Below are positions 51,590 through 60,345 of a stretch of 64,000 nucleotides of DNA, piece after piece. Numbering within the stretch: position 1 is the stretch's first letter; the number at the start of each line of letters is the position of its first letter. The DNA is from Liquorilactobacillus ghanensis DSM 18630. Its GTDB lineage: Bacteria > Bacillota > Bacilli > Lactobacillales > Lactobacillaceae. The DNA lies in the NCBI RefSeq assembly GCF_001435235.1, contig NZ_AZGB01000027.1, positions 1-64,000 on the forward strand, given 5' to 3'. The translations under genes were made by a program, and so were the position numbers. Under the pieces are notes generated by a model. It did no database searches. It was given only the letters and a program-made list of their open reading frames with translations, and had not been told where the DNA came from.

Positions 51590-52408
51590 TCACGGGAATT
51601 TAGGGAACTGATCAAAATCGGGTTTGCGTTTCTGATTAAACGCATCCCGCCCTTCTTTAGCTTCATCAGTTGTGTAATACAGCATTGTCGCATCCCCTGC
51701 GAATTGCTGTAAGCCAGCCAAACCATCAGTATCAGCGTTCATTGCCGCCTTAATAAAGCGTAAAGCGGTCGGTGATTTAGTTAATAATTCATCACACCAG
51801 TTTAAAGTTTCCGTTTCAACATCTGCCAATGGCACTACTTTGTTGATCCAATTCATTTCATAAGCCTCTTGAGCTGTATACCAGTGGTTCAAAAACCAGA
51901 CTTCCTTAGCACGTTTATGCCCAATTACCCGTGCCAGATAACCTGAACCGTAGCCAGCATCAAAACTGCCGACTTTAGGACCGGTTTGACCAAACTTGGC
52001 ATTGTCTGCTGCAATTGTCAGATCACATACCAACTGCAAAACATTGCCACCGCCGACAGACCAGCCTTTAACCATAGCAATAACCGGTTTGGGAATAATT
52101 CGAATCAAATGCTGCAGATCCAAAACATTCAGCCGTGGAATCTGATCTTTACCGACATAACCGCCATTTCCCCGAACTCCCTGATCTCCACCGGAACTAA
52201 ATGCCAAATCACCAGCACCAGTCAAAATAATTACTCCAATGGTACTGTCATCGCGACATAAATTAAAAGCATCGATCAGCTCCATAATTGTCAACGGTGT
52301 AAATGCATTTCTTTTTTCAGGACGATTAATTGTCAATTTAGCGATCTTACCGGTTCTTTCAAACAATATCTCTTGGTAATCTTTAACTTTCTGCCATTTG
52401 CGGCTCAT
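51590..52408 (-). CDS. menB: 1,4-Dihydroxy-2-naphthoyl-CoA synthase
   Basis: Crotonase-fold ring-closing enzyme of menaquinone synthesis. 272 residues. Oxyanion and substrate motifs include [30 protein letters not shown] and [19 protein letters not shown]; the C-terminal [16 protein letters not shown] is typical. It is immediately upstream of menE and divergent from the thioesterase gene. Confidence 0.96.
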   Translation of the reverse strand: MSRKWQKVKDYQEILFERTGKIAKLTINRPEKRNAFTPLTIMELIDAFNLCRDDSTIGVIILTGAGDLAFSSGGDQGVRGNGGYVGKDQIPRLNVLDLQHLIRIIPKPVIAMVKGWSVGGGNVLQLVCDLTIAADNAKFGQTGPKVGSFDAGYGSGYLARVIGHKRAKEVWFLNHWYTAQEAYEMNWINKVVPLADVETETLNWCDELLTKSPTALRFIKAAMNADTDGLAGLQQFAGDATMLYYTTDEAKEGRDAFNQKRKPDFDQFPKFP

Positions 52409-52464
52409 ATTATCAATCCTTTCTGCTAAAATAGATTTTAAAAGTAAACTCAGGAGGCAACATT

Positions 52465-52848
52465 ATGAACCTGCTTGAAGATCTCGGAATTACAGTTGAA
52501 CAAATCACCATCAAAGAAACTATTATTTCAGTAAAAATTACTGCTAAACTGCTCCAGCCACATGGTATCGTTCATGGTGGTATCAATGCTGTTTTAGCTG
52601 AAACAGCAGCTAGCCTAGCTGCTAATAAGCTGGCTGCTGCTAATCAAATAGCCGTTGGTGTTGACTTGAACACACATCACCTGCGTGCGCTTTCAAGTGG
52701 TAAAATAGTTGCCCACGCGCACCCACTGCACCTGGGGCGTCACTTGCAGACTTGGGAAGTCAAAACCTTTGCAGCCGGTACTCAAGATCCTACCAGTGTT
52801 AGTACCGTAACTACTTGTTTGCAGCCGCGACCACCAAAGCCACTGTAA
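52465..52848 (+). CDS. menI: Hotdog-fold thioesterase, probable DHNA-CoA thioesterase
   Basis: PaaI/YdiI-type thioesterase of 127 residues. The hotdog signature is VHGGINAVLAETAASLAA, with the catalytic acid in AVLAET. NTHHLRALSSG and GRHLQTWEV follow. It lies divergent from menB and menE, so removal of CoA from DHNA-CoA is the likely role, inferred from context. TCAGGAGG lies before the ATG. The spacing to menB (56 bases) suggests a shared promoter region. Confidence 0.8.
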   Translation: MNLLEDLGITVEQITIKETIISVKITAKLLQPHGIVHGGINAVLAETAASLAANKLAAANQIAVGVDLNTHHLRALSSGKIVAHAHPLHLGRHLQTWEVKTFAAGTQDPTSVSTVTTCLQPRPPKPL

Positions 52849-53011
52849 AATGCATAATTCAAAAATATTGTCCACTAAGTAATTTTAACACTTTCACTTG
52901 ATTTCACCAATAAAGTCTCCAGCAGCTTAAATTTGATTTTAAGTACTAGGTCTGCTGTACTTTTACCTGCTTATTTCTATATAGGTAGAATAAGTTTACT
53001 CATGTTGACAG

Positions 53012-53046
53012 CAAAAAAGATGAATTTCATTTTCTGAAATTCATCC
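53012..53046 (-). terminator. Terminator of the trpDCFBA operon
   Basis: GATGAATTTCA pairs with TGAAATTCATC, followed by a T run on the minus strand, 33 bases after the trpA stop. Confidence 0.85.
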
Positions 53047-53078
53047 CTCTATTGATATTTGCATTATAAAAAATATCT

Positions 53079-53870
53079 TTAATTGATTGCGGTTTTTAGC
53101 TGTTGAACATAATCATCCAGTTTAGCTGAAACTGCTGAATCATTCTCAGCGATCAATTTAACAATTGCCGAGCCAACGATCACTCCATCAGCAACGGTTG
53201 CAATCTCGGCTGCTTGTGCCGGAGTATGGATACCAAAACCAACCGCAATCGGTAAATCGGTTGCTTGTCGAATCTCGGCAATCATTTGTTTTAAATTAGT
53301 TTGAATTTGCTGACGCGTGCCGGTAACGCCCATTGAAGAAACAGCATAAACAAATCCGCTGGCTCCGGCTACGACCTTAGGAATTCGCTGGCCGGATGTT
53401 GGTGCAACTAATGGAATCAAGGCACAACCATACTTTTGGGCAAAAGGCAAAACCTCCGGACGTTCTTCAGCTGGCAGATCTGGAATAATTAAGCCGCCGA
53501 TCTGCAGTTCTTCACAACGTTTAAAGAATCTTTCATACCCATATTTAAATACATTATTCAAATATACCAACAATGCCAGTGGAACCTGACTTTTTTGTCG
53601 TACAGCGGCCACCAAATCAAACACCCGCTCAGTTGTCATTCCAGCAGCAAACGCTCGCAGATCAGCAGCTTGGATAACGGGCCCGTCTGCTACCGGATCA
53701 CTAAAAGGAATTCCAATTTCAATAATATCAGTTCCCGCTTGAGCTAAAGTCAAAATTTCAGACACTGATTTTTCAAAACTGGGATCTCCAGCTGTTACAA
53801 AACCGATCAACGCCTTATGATCATTTGAAAAAGCATTAGTTAACATTTCTTCTGGTTTAATTTTAGTCAT
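53079..53870 (-). CDS. trpA: Tryptophan synthase alpha subunit
   Basis: Cleaves indole-3-glycerol phosphate and passes indole to TrpB. About 263 residues. The acids are Glu in [17 protein letters not shown] and Asp in [10 protein letters not shown]. The ATG at 53870 overlaps the trpB stop by eight bases and has GGGGGAAG upstream, so the longer frame to 53942 is rejected. Last gene of the operon. Confidence 0.96.
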   Translation of the reverse strand: MTKIKPEEMLTNAFSNDHKALIGFVTAGDPSFEKSVSEILTLAQAGTDIIEIGIPFSDPVADGPVIQAADLRAFAAGMTTERVFDLVAAVRQKSQVPLALLVYLNNVFKYGYERFFKRCEELQIGGLIIPDLPAEERPEVLPFAQKYGCALIPLVAPTSGQRIPKVVAGASGFVYAVSSMGVTGTRQQIQTNLKQMIAEIRQATDLPIAVGFGIHTPAQAAEIATVADGVIVGSAIVKLIAENDSAVSAKLDDYVQQLKTAIN

Positions 53871-55077
53871 AGATTTTCTTCCCCCGATAACGTGCAATTG
53901 CCGCAACATCTTTATCACCGCGACCTGACAAATTGCAAACAATGATTTGATCTGGTCGCATCGTCGGCGCTAATTTGCGGACATAAGCTACTGCGTGACA
54001 ACTTTCAATAGCAGCTATAATTCCTTCTTCACGAGCAATATATTCAAAGGCCGACACAGCTTCATCATCAGTAATTCCGACATATTCAGCCCGTTTAGTT
54101 GCCGCCAAATCCGCATGCTGCGGACCGATTCCTGGGTAATCCAAGCCAGCTGAAATTGAATATACCTGATCAATTTGACCATCATCATTTTGCAGAAAAA
54201 GTGACTTCATTCCGTGAAAAATACCAGTACTTCCACGTTCAACTGTAGCAGCGTGCTGCTTAGTGTTGACACCTTTGCCAGCTGCTTCACATCCAATCAA
54301 TCTGACAGTCGGCTCGGAAATAAAATGATAAAATGCTCCCATTGCATTGCTGCCGCCGCCAACACAAGCTACAACTGCATCCGGTAATTTTCCAGTTTCA
54401 GCTAATAATTGCTGTTTGATTTCTTGGCTGATCACTGACTGAAAATCAGCTACCATTGCCGGAAACGGTGCCGGTCCCATCACTGATCCAATTACATAAT
54501 GGGTATCAGCTGTTCGCCGGCTCCATTCCTGCATTGCCGCGTTAACTGCATCTTTCAGCGTTCCGGTGCCAGTTGTAATCGAGTGAACCTTTGCTCCCAG
54601 CAGCTCCATCCGATAAACATTCAATGCCTGGCGCTTAGTATCAACTTCACCCATAAAGATTTCACATTCCATCCCCATTAAAGCAGCTACCGTTGCGGTT
54701 GCCACTCCATGCTGGCCAGCACCGGTTTCAGCAATAACGCGCGTCTTGCCCATTTTTTTAGCCAGCAACACTTGTCCTAAAACATTATTTATCTTGTGTG
54801 AACCCGTATGATTTAAATCTTCGCGTTTAAAATAAATCTGCGCTCCGCCTAAATCAGCTGACATTTTTTTTGCATGATACAATAATGATGGTCGATTAGC
54901 ATAATTATCCAGTAAGTCTTTAAGTTCTGCTTGAAATTTCGGATCTTGCCGATAATGTTCATAAGCAGCTGCCAGTTTAGTAACTTCATGCATTAAAGTT
55001 TCTGGAATATATTGGCCCCCAAATTCTCCAAAGCGACCGGGTTTATTTTTAGTTACAATATTTTTTTTGGTCAGCAT
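53863..55077 (-). CDS. trpB: Tryptophan synthase beta subunit
   Basis: PLP enzyme that joins indole and serine. About 404 residues. PLP-binding lysine is in [14 protein letters not shown], the phosphate loop is [12 protein letters not shown], and the N-terminus has [12 protein letters not shown]. The ATG at 55077 has AAGGAG upstream; it overlaps trpF by 29 bases. Confidence 0.97.
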   Translation of the reverse strand: MLTKKNIVTKNKPGRFGEFGGQYIPETLMHEVTKLAAAYEHYRQDPKFQAELKDLLDNYANRPSLLYHAKKMSADLGGAQIYFKREDLNHTGSHKINNVLGQVLLAKKMGKTRVIAETGAGQHGVATATVAALMGMECEIFMGEVDTKRQALNVYRMELLGAKVHSITTGTGTLKDAVNAAMQEWSRRTADTHYVIGSVMGPAPFPAMVADFQSVISQEIKQQLLAETGKLPDAVVACVGGGSNAMGAFYHFISEPTVRLIGCEAAGKGVNTKQHAATVERGSTGIFHGMKSLFLQNDDGQIDQVYSISAGLDYPGIGPQHADLAATKRAEYVGITDDEAVSAFEYIAREEGIIAAIESCHAVAYVRKLAPTMRPDQIIVCNLSGRGDKDVAAIARYRGKKIYD

Positions 55078-55648
55078 TTCTAACACTCCTTATAAAATCA
55101 ATAATTTTGTTACGATCTTTATTGCCATTAGTCTCAACACCGGAACTTACGTCAACAATTTGCGGCTGAACCTGCTTAATTGCCTGAGCAACATTCGTTG
55201 AATTTAACCCACCTGCTAAAATCAATGGATGCTGCTGGTGATCAATCTGCTGCCAATCGGCTAATTTTCCTGAACCAGGCTGCACCGCATCATACATCCA
55301 ATAATCAGCTGCCGCTAAACGCGGCCAAGTTGACTTAACGACTTGAAAAACCTGCAAACCAAGTTGTTGCAATTGTTTAAGCTGCTGAGCATTGATTGAA
55401 CAGTGCAGTTGCACAGCCTGAATGACTTCCTGCTTAACTAGAGCAGTAATTAATGAAAAATCATAGGCAGTTACTACTGCAACTGTTTTAATCTCCGGTT
55501 TCAACTGCCGCCGCAAAGCCACCGCTTGTGGTAACTTTATCTGCCGTGGACTTTTAGCAAAAACAAAACCAACATAATCTGGTAAGTATTGGTTCAAAGT
55601 TGGAATTACCGCCTGATCTTTAATTCCGCAAATCTTGATTTTCGTCAT
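55049..55648 (-). CDS. trpF: Phosphoribosylanthranilate isomerase
   Basis: Third step after anthranilate. 199 residues as a TIM barrel. The catalytic Cys is in KIKICGIKD and the catalytic Asp in [12 protein letters not shown] or VDVSSGVET, at the phosphate-binding end. It overlaps trpC and trpB. Confidence 0.95.
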   Translation of the reverse strand: MTKIKICGIKDQAVIPTLNQYLPDYVGFVFAKSPRQIKLPQAVALRRQLKPEIKTVAVVTAYDFSLITALVKQEVIQAVQLHCSINAQQLKQLQQLGLQVFQVVKSTWPRLAAADYWMYDAVQPGSGKLADWQQIDHQQHPLILAGGLNSTNVAQAIKQVQPQIVDVSSGVETNGNKDRNKIIDFIRSVRNADQKKYCN

Positions 55649-56435
55649 CTGCTATTTGTCTCAACTCCTTAATTGTCTGCACTTTATTATTGGCCCGCAT
55701 TAAATATTCACCTACTAAAATCCCATTGATGCGCGCATTTTTTTCTAGAAAAGCGACATCCGCTGGCTGGTGAATTCCACTTTCAGCAATTACCAATCGA
55801 TTGGACGGAATCAAGGGGCTCAAACGACAAGTTGTTGCCAAATCAACGTGAAAATTAGTTAAATTCCGATTATTGATCCCAATAATTTCTGCAGAAGTTG
55901 CCAATACTCGTTTTACTTCGGCTTCATTATGAACTTCAACGATTGCCGCTAAGCCTAAACTGGCTGCCAAGTCCAAATACGATTGCAGCTGCTGATCGTC
56001 AAGAATCGCAGCAATTAACAATATAATTGAAGCCCCAGCAGCTTTAGCCTCATAAATCAAATAAGGATCAATTGTAAAATCTTTGCGCAAAAGCGGAACT
56101 GAAACTTGCTGAGCTACATCTGTCAAGTAAGCGAGTTTGCCTTTAAAATGATCTTCCTCAGTTAAAATTGAAATAGCCGCTACTCCGGCTGCCTGATATT
56201 CAGCCGCAATTTTACGATAAGGCAATTGTTTAACAATCACACCCTTTGAAGGCGATGCTTGCTTGATTTCTGCAATTACGGCCAATGGCGATGCTGTTAA
56301 ACTGTGAATAAAGTTTGCTTTACCAGTTGTTACTGGCAGCTGTTCACAAATATTTTGTAACTGTTTTAATGGCATTTGAACTTGGCGCTGCTGCATTTTT
56401 TGCTGGGTCGATTTTACCAATTCAGTTAAAATCAT
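55620..56435 (-). CDS. trpC: Indole-3-glycerol phosphate synthase
   Basis: Ring closure to indole-3-glycerol phosphate. 271 residues, TIM barrel. Substrate motif VIAEIKQASPSKG, then LLRKDFTIDPYLIYEA, and GINNRNLTNFHVD and ESGIHQPADV. It overlaps trpD by four bases (ATGA). Confidence 0.96.
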   Translation of the reverse strand: MILTELVKSTQQKMQQRQVQMPLKQLQNICEQLPVTTGKANFIHSLTASPLAVIAEIKQASPSKGVIVKQLPYRKIAAEYQAAGVAAISILTEEDHFKGKLAYLTDVAQQVSVPLLRKDFTIDPYLIYEAKAAGASIILLIAAILDDQQLQSYLDLAASLGLAAIVEVHNEAEVKRVLATSAEIIGINNRNLTNFHVDLATTCRLSPLIPSNRLVIAESGIHQPADVAFLEKNARINGILVGEYLMRANNKVQTIKELRQIADDENQDLRN

Positions 56436-57457
56436 GCGACATCTGCACCACGATTCGTGTCAGCAACAAATTCATTTAATTTTGCTTGTGCTTGGCCACT
56501 GTCCAAAACATCAACCGCCTGTTTAAACGCTGCTGCTAAAGTTAGCTGTGGTTTAGCAATCTGCACGGCCGCAGCCGCATTCATTAACACAACATCTCGC
56601 TTAGGACCTTTTTTACCAGCTAAGATTTCCCGGGTAATTGTTGCGTTTTCAGTTGGTGTTCCGCCAACTAGATCTTCTGGTCGACAGCGTTTTAAACCAA
56701 ACTGTTCCGGTGTAATTTCAAATTTTTGCACCTGTCCGTCTCGAAATGCCGCTACTTTGGTCGGACCTGTTAAGGTAATCTCATCCAGCCCATCGGTACC
56801 ATGAACAACCATGCCAGCAGTCACACCTAGTTTTTGTAAAACATCCGGCAGCTGTTCCAACAAACGCTCATCCGATACTCCTAATAGCTGCATCGAAGCT
56901 CCGGCTGGATTAGCTAAGGGACCCAAAATATTAAAAAGTGTTCGAAAAGCTAATTCTTTTCTTGCAGGGGCCACATAGCGCATTGCCTGATGATATTCCT
57001 GAGCAAATAAGAAACAAATACCAATTTCATCTAGCGTTTTAGCTGAATTTTGTGGGGAAGTATTAATGTTTGCTCCCAAAGCTTCTAAAACATCTGCCGC
57101 TCCACTTAAAGAAGATGCTGCACGATTTCCATGCTTAGTCACCGGAATTCCTGCAGCCGCGGCAATAAAAGCACTTGTTGTTGAAATGTTAAATGTGTGT
57201 GCCTGATCCCCACCAGTACCAACAATTTCTAAAGTTGGTCTGTCTTCAGTTTTAAAAGGCAATGCTTGTGCCCGCATGGCAGCTGCCGCACCGGCTATCT
57301 CGTCAATTGTTTCGCCTTTAGTTGCTAAAGCTGTCAAGAAAGCGGCAATTTGAATATCTGATGTTTGCCCCGACATAATTTCATTGATTGCTGCCGCTGT
57401 CATTTCATAACTTAAATTTTTACCAGCTACTGTTTGTTTAATTGCTTCTTTAATCAT
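56432..57457 (-). CDS. trpD: Anthranilate phosphoribosyltransferase
   Basis: Transfers phosphoribose from PRPP to anthranilate. 341 residues. The PRPP motif is VGTGGDQAHTFNIST and the anthranilate motif KHGNRAASSLSGAADVLEALG. The ATG has AGGAGG upstream and overlaps the stop of a 29-codon ORF (ATGA). It is the first main gene of the second trp unit, behind its own T-box. Confidence 0.97.
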   Translation of the reverse strand: MIKEAIKQTVAGKNLSYEMTAAAINEIMSGQTSDIQIAAFLTALATKGETIDEIAGAAAAMRAQALPFKTEDRPTLEIVGTGGDQAHTFNISTTSAFIAAAAGIPVTKHGNRAASSLSGAADVLEALGANINTSPQNSAKTLDEIGICFLFAQEYHQAMRYVAPARKELAFRTLFNILGPLANPAGASMQLLGVSDERLLEQLPDVLQKLGVTAGMVVHGTDGLDEITLTGPTKVAAFRDGQVQKFEITPEQFGLKRCRPEDLVGGTPTENATITREILAGKKGPKRDVVLMNAAAAVQIAKPQLTLAAAFKQAVDVLDSGQAQAKLNEFVADTNRGADVA

Positions 57458-57543
57458 TTTTTCGTCCTCCTAATATCAAAACTCGGTTTTCTCATGGTTT
57501 TAACAAAAAACGTTTCCTGATACTGCCATCGAAATCTCACCAT
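57454..57543 (-). CDS. Small ORF coupled to trpD
   Basis: A 29-codon frame (MVRFRWQYQETFF... ending RRTKK) starts at ATG 57543 with GAGGAGG directly upstream, right after the T-box terminator. It ends in TGA overlapping the trpD ATG. It has one Trp codon and is basic. The trpE unit has the same GAGGAGG in the same place but uses it for trpE itself. So this ORF may be a leader that couples translation to trpD, or a leftover of the duplicated trpE start. It resembles no known protein. Confidence 0.45.
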   Translation of the reverse strand: MVRFRWQYQETFFVKTMRKPSFDIRRTKK

Positions 57544-57549
57544 TGGTTT

Positions 57550-57881
57550 TTCCTCCTCAAAAAAAGAATCCGTCCATAACTAAAAATTGTTAAGGACGGA
57601 TTCTTCCGCGGTGCCACCTTGTTTTGGTATTTAAATAAGCCTTTATAAAAAGCTACTTCAAAAACCACACTCTTTTCCAGGATGCCAACACATCCCTGAT
57701 AACTGACGCGTACCTAGCGTTGCGGAGTACTAACAGCAATTGCTGCGTTGGCCGCACCCTCAGTGGTCCATTTAATAATCTGTGTTCAGCCGGACTCTCA
57801 GCTACGCCGGCTCTCTGAATGAGCATAATTATCTTGATCTCCACTTCAACGGTTTGTATGGACGAATATTAAGTTAAAACT
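57550..57881 (-). promoter_or_regulatory. tRNA-Trp T-box leader of trpDCFBA
   Basis: On the minus strand: stem I with AGAGAG and a specifier loop reading UGG at 57768-57770, then the T-box core AAGGTGGCACCGCGG (57606-57620). The terminator follows (GAATCCGTCC.. with GGACGGATTC, then a T run, 57559-57604). Uncharged tRNA-Trp should allow read-through. The leader is very similar over its whole length to the one before trpE. Confidence 0.93.
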
Positions 57882-57910
57882 AGATTAACTCACGATTAAG
57901 TAATTGTCAA
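57882..57910 (-). promoter_or_regulatory. Promoter of the trpDCFBA T-box transcript
   Basis: TTGACA at 57905-57910, 17 bases, TAATCT at 57882-57887 on the minus strand, just after the trpG stop. The spacing and -35 box match the promoter before trpE, but the -10 box is weak in both. Confidence 0.6.
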
Positions 57911-57917
57911 TATATAA

Positions 57918-58493
57918 TTAAGAAATTCTCAAAAAATTACTAATGATCTGATTTCCCGCAGTTGAATCCGTCATTATTGATTCAGGATGATATTGAACTG
58001 CATATAATCGTTGCGACTCATCCGAAAATGACATAACTTCATTATCACTGGAAAAACCGGTAATTCTAAAATTCTTTGGTAAACTAGTTGCGGTCGCCAC
58101 CAGCGAATGATAGCGAGCAGCCGTAAAATGCTGAGCCACCCCCTGCAGCAAACGATCATGACAGCATAGTGAAATCGTATCTGTTTTGCCATGCATCAAC
58201 TGCTGGGCAGCCACTATATCTGCTTTAAAAGCCGCGGCGATTACCTCTAATCCCATACATACTCCTAGAATCGGGATTTTACCGGCAAATCGCCGAACCA
58301 GCTCCAAACAAATGCCGGCATCAGCTGGCGTTCCTGGCCCAGGAGAAATAATAATATGCTGCGGCCGTAAAGCAGCTATTTGCTGACAAGTCAGTTCATC
58401 ATTTTTCTTTACAGTAACTTCAGTTGTAAATTGACCAATTTGTTGATAAAGATTATAAGTAAAGCTATCATAATTATCAATTAATAATTCCAT
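57918..58493 (-). CDS. trpG: Anthranilate synthase glutamine amidotransferase subunit
   Basis: Supplies ammonia to TrpE. 191 residues of the class I amidotransferase fold. The nucleophile Cys is in ILGVCMGLEVIAA, the His/Glu pair in VQYHPESIM, and IISPGPGTPADAG is the oxyanion loop. The start overlaps the end of trpE by 17 bases. Confidence 0.95.
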   Translation of the reverse strand: MELLIDNYDSFTYNLYQQIGQFTTEVTVKKNDELTCQQIAALRPQHIIISPGPGTPADAGICLELVRRFAGKIPILGVCMGLEVIAAAFKADIVAAQQLMHGKTDTISLCCHDRLLQGVAQHFTAARYHSLVATATSLPKNFRITGFSSDNEVMSFSDESQRLYAVQYHPESIMTDSTAGNQIISNFLRIS

Positions 58494-59955
58494 TTACTCG
58501 CTCCCGTTCTAGTACACGCTGTAGTGCCTGTTTAACCGAGCGTGCTTTATTTAAACATTCTTGATATTCATCTTCGGCATAACTATCTGCCACAATTCCG
58601 GCTCCCGTATGCAAACAAGCTATGTCGCCGGTCTTGTGTAACAAACGAATCCCAATTGCCAAATCCATTTGACCGGAAAAGCTTAAGAAACCAAAAGTTC
58701 CGCCGTATAAGCCTCTTTTCAACTGTTCCAACTGATCGATCAATTGCATTGCCCGTAATTTAGGAGCTCCTGATAAAGTTCCGGCCGGAAATACTGCTTC
58801 TAAGATATCCATTAGATCTTTATCAACTGCTGTTTTGCTTTTAATAGTCGAAGCTAAATGGACAACCGTTTCAAATTTTTCCAAATACGCGTGCTTAGTT
58901 ACTTTTACGGAACCGAACCGACTAACCTGTCCAAGATCATTACGACCTAAATCAACCAGCATATTGTGTTCGGCTAATTCCTTTTTACTGCTTAATAACT
59001 CAGCAATTCGCTGCTGATCTTTTAACTTATCTCCTGTTAATTTTCGCGTTCCTGCTAAGGGATAGCTTGCTAGGCAGCCCTTATCTTTAGTTACTAAAGT
59101 TTCTGGTGATGCTGCAACTGCATTAAAGTTCCCTTGATGCATAAGAAAATGATAGGCAGCCGGCTCATCTTGAACTAATTGCAGCAGTAATGGAAGCAAA
59201 CTGCCTTCCAATCGACCAAATTGCGGATTTGACATGATCAGTTGAAAAATATCACCTTGCACAATATGTTTCTTTGCCTGTTGAACTTTAGCTGCAAATT
59301 CGGCAACCGAAAACCGCAGCGAAAATTCTTGCGTTAAAGTTAGTTCGGGTAATTTGCTAGGTCGTTTTAAAATTACTGTCAAACGCTCACGCAATTTTTC
59401 CAAATGCCCAGCTGCTGCTTGATAATTCTGAGTCAAATCTGCTGTCGCGATATTCTCGATCAATAATAAACGATCATGGTCATGATCAAAAGCAACCAGC
59501 TTCAAACATAAAAACAAGCCAAAATCTTGCAAGTCGGCAGGATTTTGTTGCTGAAACTGCAAATGCTGTTGAAAATACTTAGTATATTCATATGAAAAAT
59601 AACCAATCAAGCCCCCAGAAAAAGGCGGCATTCCGGCAATCAGCGGTTGATGATAATGCCGGAGCAGATTCGTCAAATAACGATGAGGTTCAACTGCTTG
59701 CGTTATACTTTTTTGCTGCTTTGTTACTGTTAAATTGCCATTCAGCAATTTTAAGTCAGCAGTTGGTTCAATTACAAAATAACTGTAATTTCCTAATGAG
59801 TGACTGCCACCAGCCAAATACAAAAAATTTTCTTGCCGATCAAAGTACGTAAGTAATTTAGTAATTTCCGTTGGCTTCAATGGCATTGCCAGACTGACCG
59901 GCAAAAATTGATAATCGTGGACATATTTCTTCAAATCTGTAATCGCTGGAAACAT
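58477..59955 (-). CDS. trpE: Anthranilate synthase component I
   Basis: Makes anthranilate from chorismate with TrpG. About 492 residues. Catalytic-domain marks: DIFQLIMSNPQF, YPLAGTRKLTGD, EHNMLVDLGRNDLG, GTLSGAPKLRAMQLID and HTGAGIVADS. The N-terminal site that binds feedback tryptophan usually reads LLES; here the same place reads LYLAGGS, so control by tryptophan may differ. The ATG at 59955 has GAGGAGGG upstream. The frame to 59985 would run into the terminator. Confidence 0.95.
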   Translation of the reverse strand: MFPAITDLKKYVHDYQFLPVSLAMPLKPTEITKLLTYFDRQENFLYLAGGSHSLGNYSYFVIEPTADLKLLNGNLTVTKQQKSITQAVEPHRYLTNLLRHYHQPLIAGMPPFSGGLIGYFSYEYTKYFQQHLQFQQQNPADLQDFGLFLCLKLVAFDHDHDRLLLIENIATADLTQNYQAAAGHLEKLRERLTVILKRPSKLPELTLTQEFSLRFSVAEFAAKVQQAKKHIVQGDIFQLIMSNPQFGRLEGSLLPLLLQLVQDEPAAYHFLMHQGNFNAVAASPETLVTKDKGCLASYPLAGTRKLTGDKLKDQQRIAELLSSKKELAEHNMLVDLGRNDLGQVSRFGSVKVTKHAYLEKFETVVHLASTIKSKTAVDKDLMDILEAVFPAGTLSGAPKLRAMQLIDQLEQLKRGLYGGTFGFLSFSGQMDLAIGIRLLHKTGDIACLHTGAGIVADSYAEDEYQECLNKARSVKQALQRVLERERVNGIIN

Positions 59956-59959
59956 TTTA

Positions 59960-60289
59960 TCCCTCCTCAAAAAAAATCCGTCCATAACAAAAAATTGTTA
60001 AGGACGGATTTTTCCGCGGTACCACCTTGTTTCGGTAATTAAATAAGCCTCTATAAAAAGCTACTTCAAAAACCACACTCTTTCCAGGATGCCAACACAT
60101 CCCTGATAACTGACGCGTATCTAGCGTTACGGAGTACTAGCAGTTGTTTACTGCGTTGACCGCACCCTCAGTGGTCCATTTAATAATCTGTGTTCAGCCG
60201 GGCTCTCAGCTACGCCGGCTCTCTGGATGAGCATAATTATCTTGATCTCCACTTCAACGGTTTGTATGGACGGATATTAAATTGTTATT
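59960..60289 (-). promoter_or_regulatory. tRNA-Trp T-box leader of trpE-trpG
   Basis: On the minus strand: AGAGAG stem I element, specifier UGG at 60176-60178, T-box core AAGGTGGTACCGCGG (60014-60028), and terminator (AATCCGTCC with GGACGGATT, then eight T, 59969-60010). It is the partner copy of the leader before trpDCFBA. Confidence 0.94.
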
Positions 60290-60318
60290 AGCTTACCTCA
60301 CGCTTAAATTTCTGTCAA
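60290..60318 (-). promoter_or_regulatory. Promoter of the trpE-trpG T-box transcript
   Basis: TTGACA at 60313-60318, 17 bases, TAAGCT at 60290-60295 on the minus strand. The perfect -35 box is combined with a weak -10 box, as in the copy before trpDCFBA. Confidence 0.6.
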
Positions 60319-60345
60319 CCCTAATTATAAAATAAATAGCGCTGG

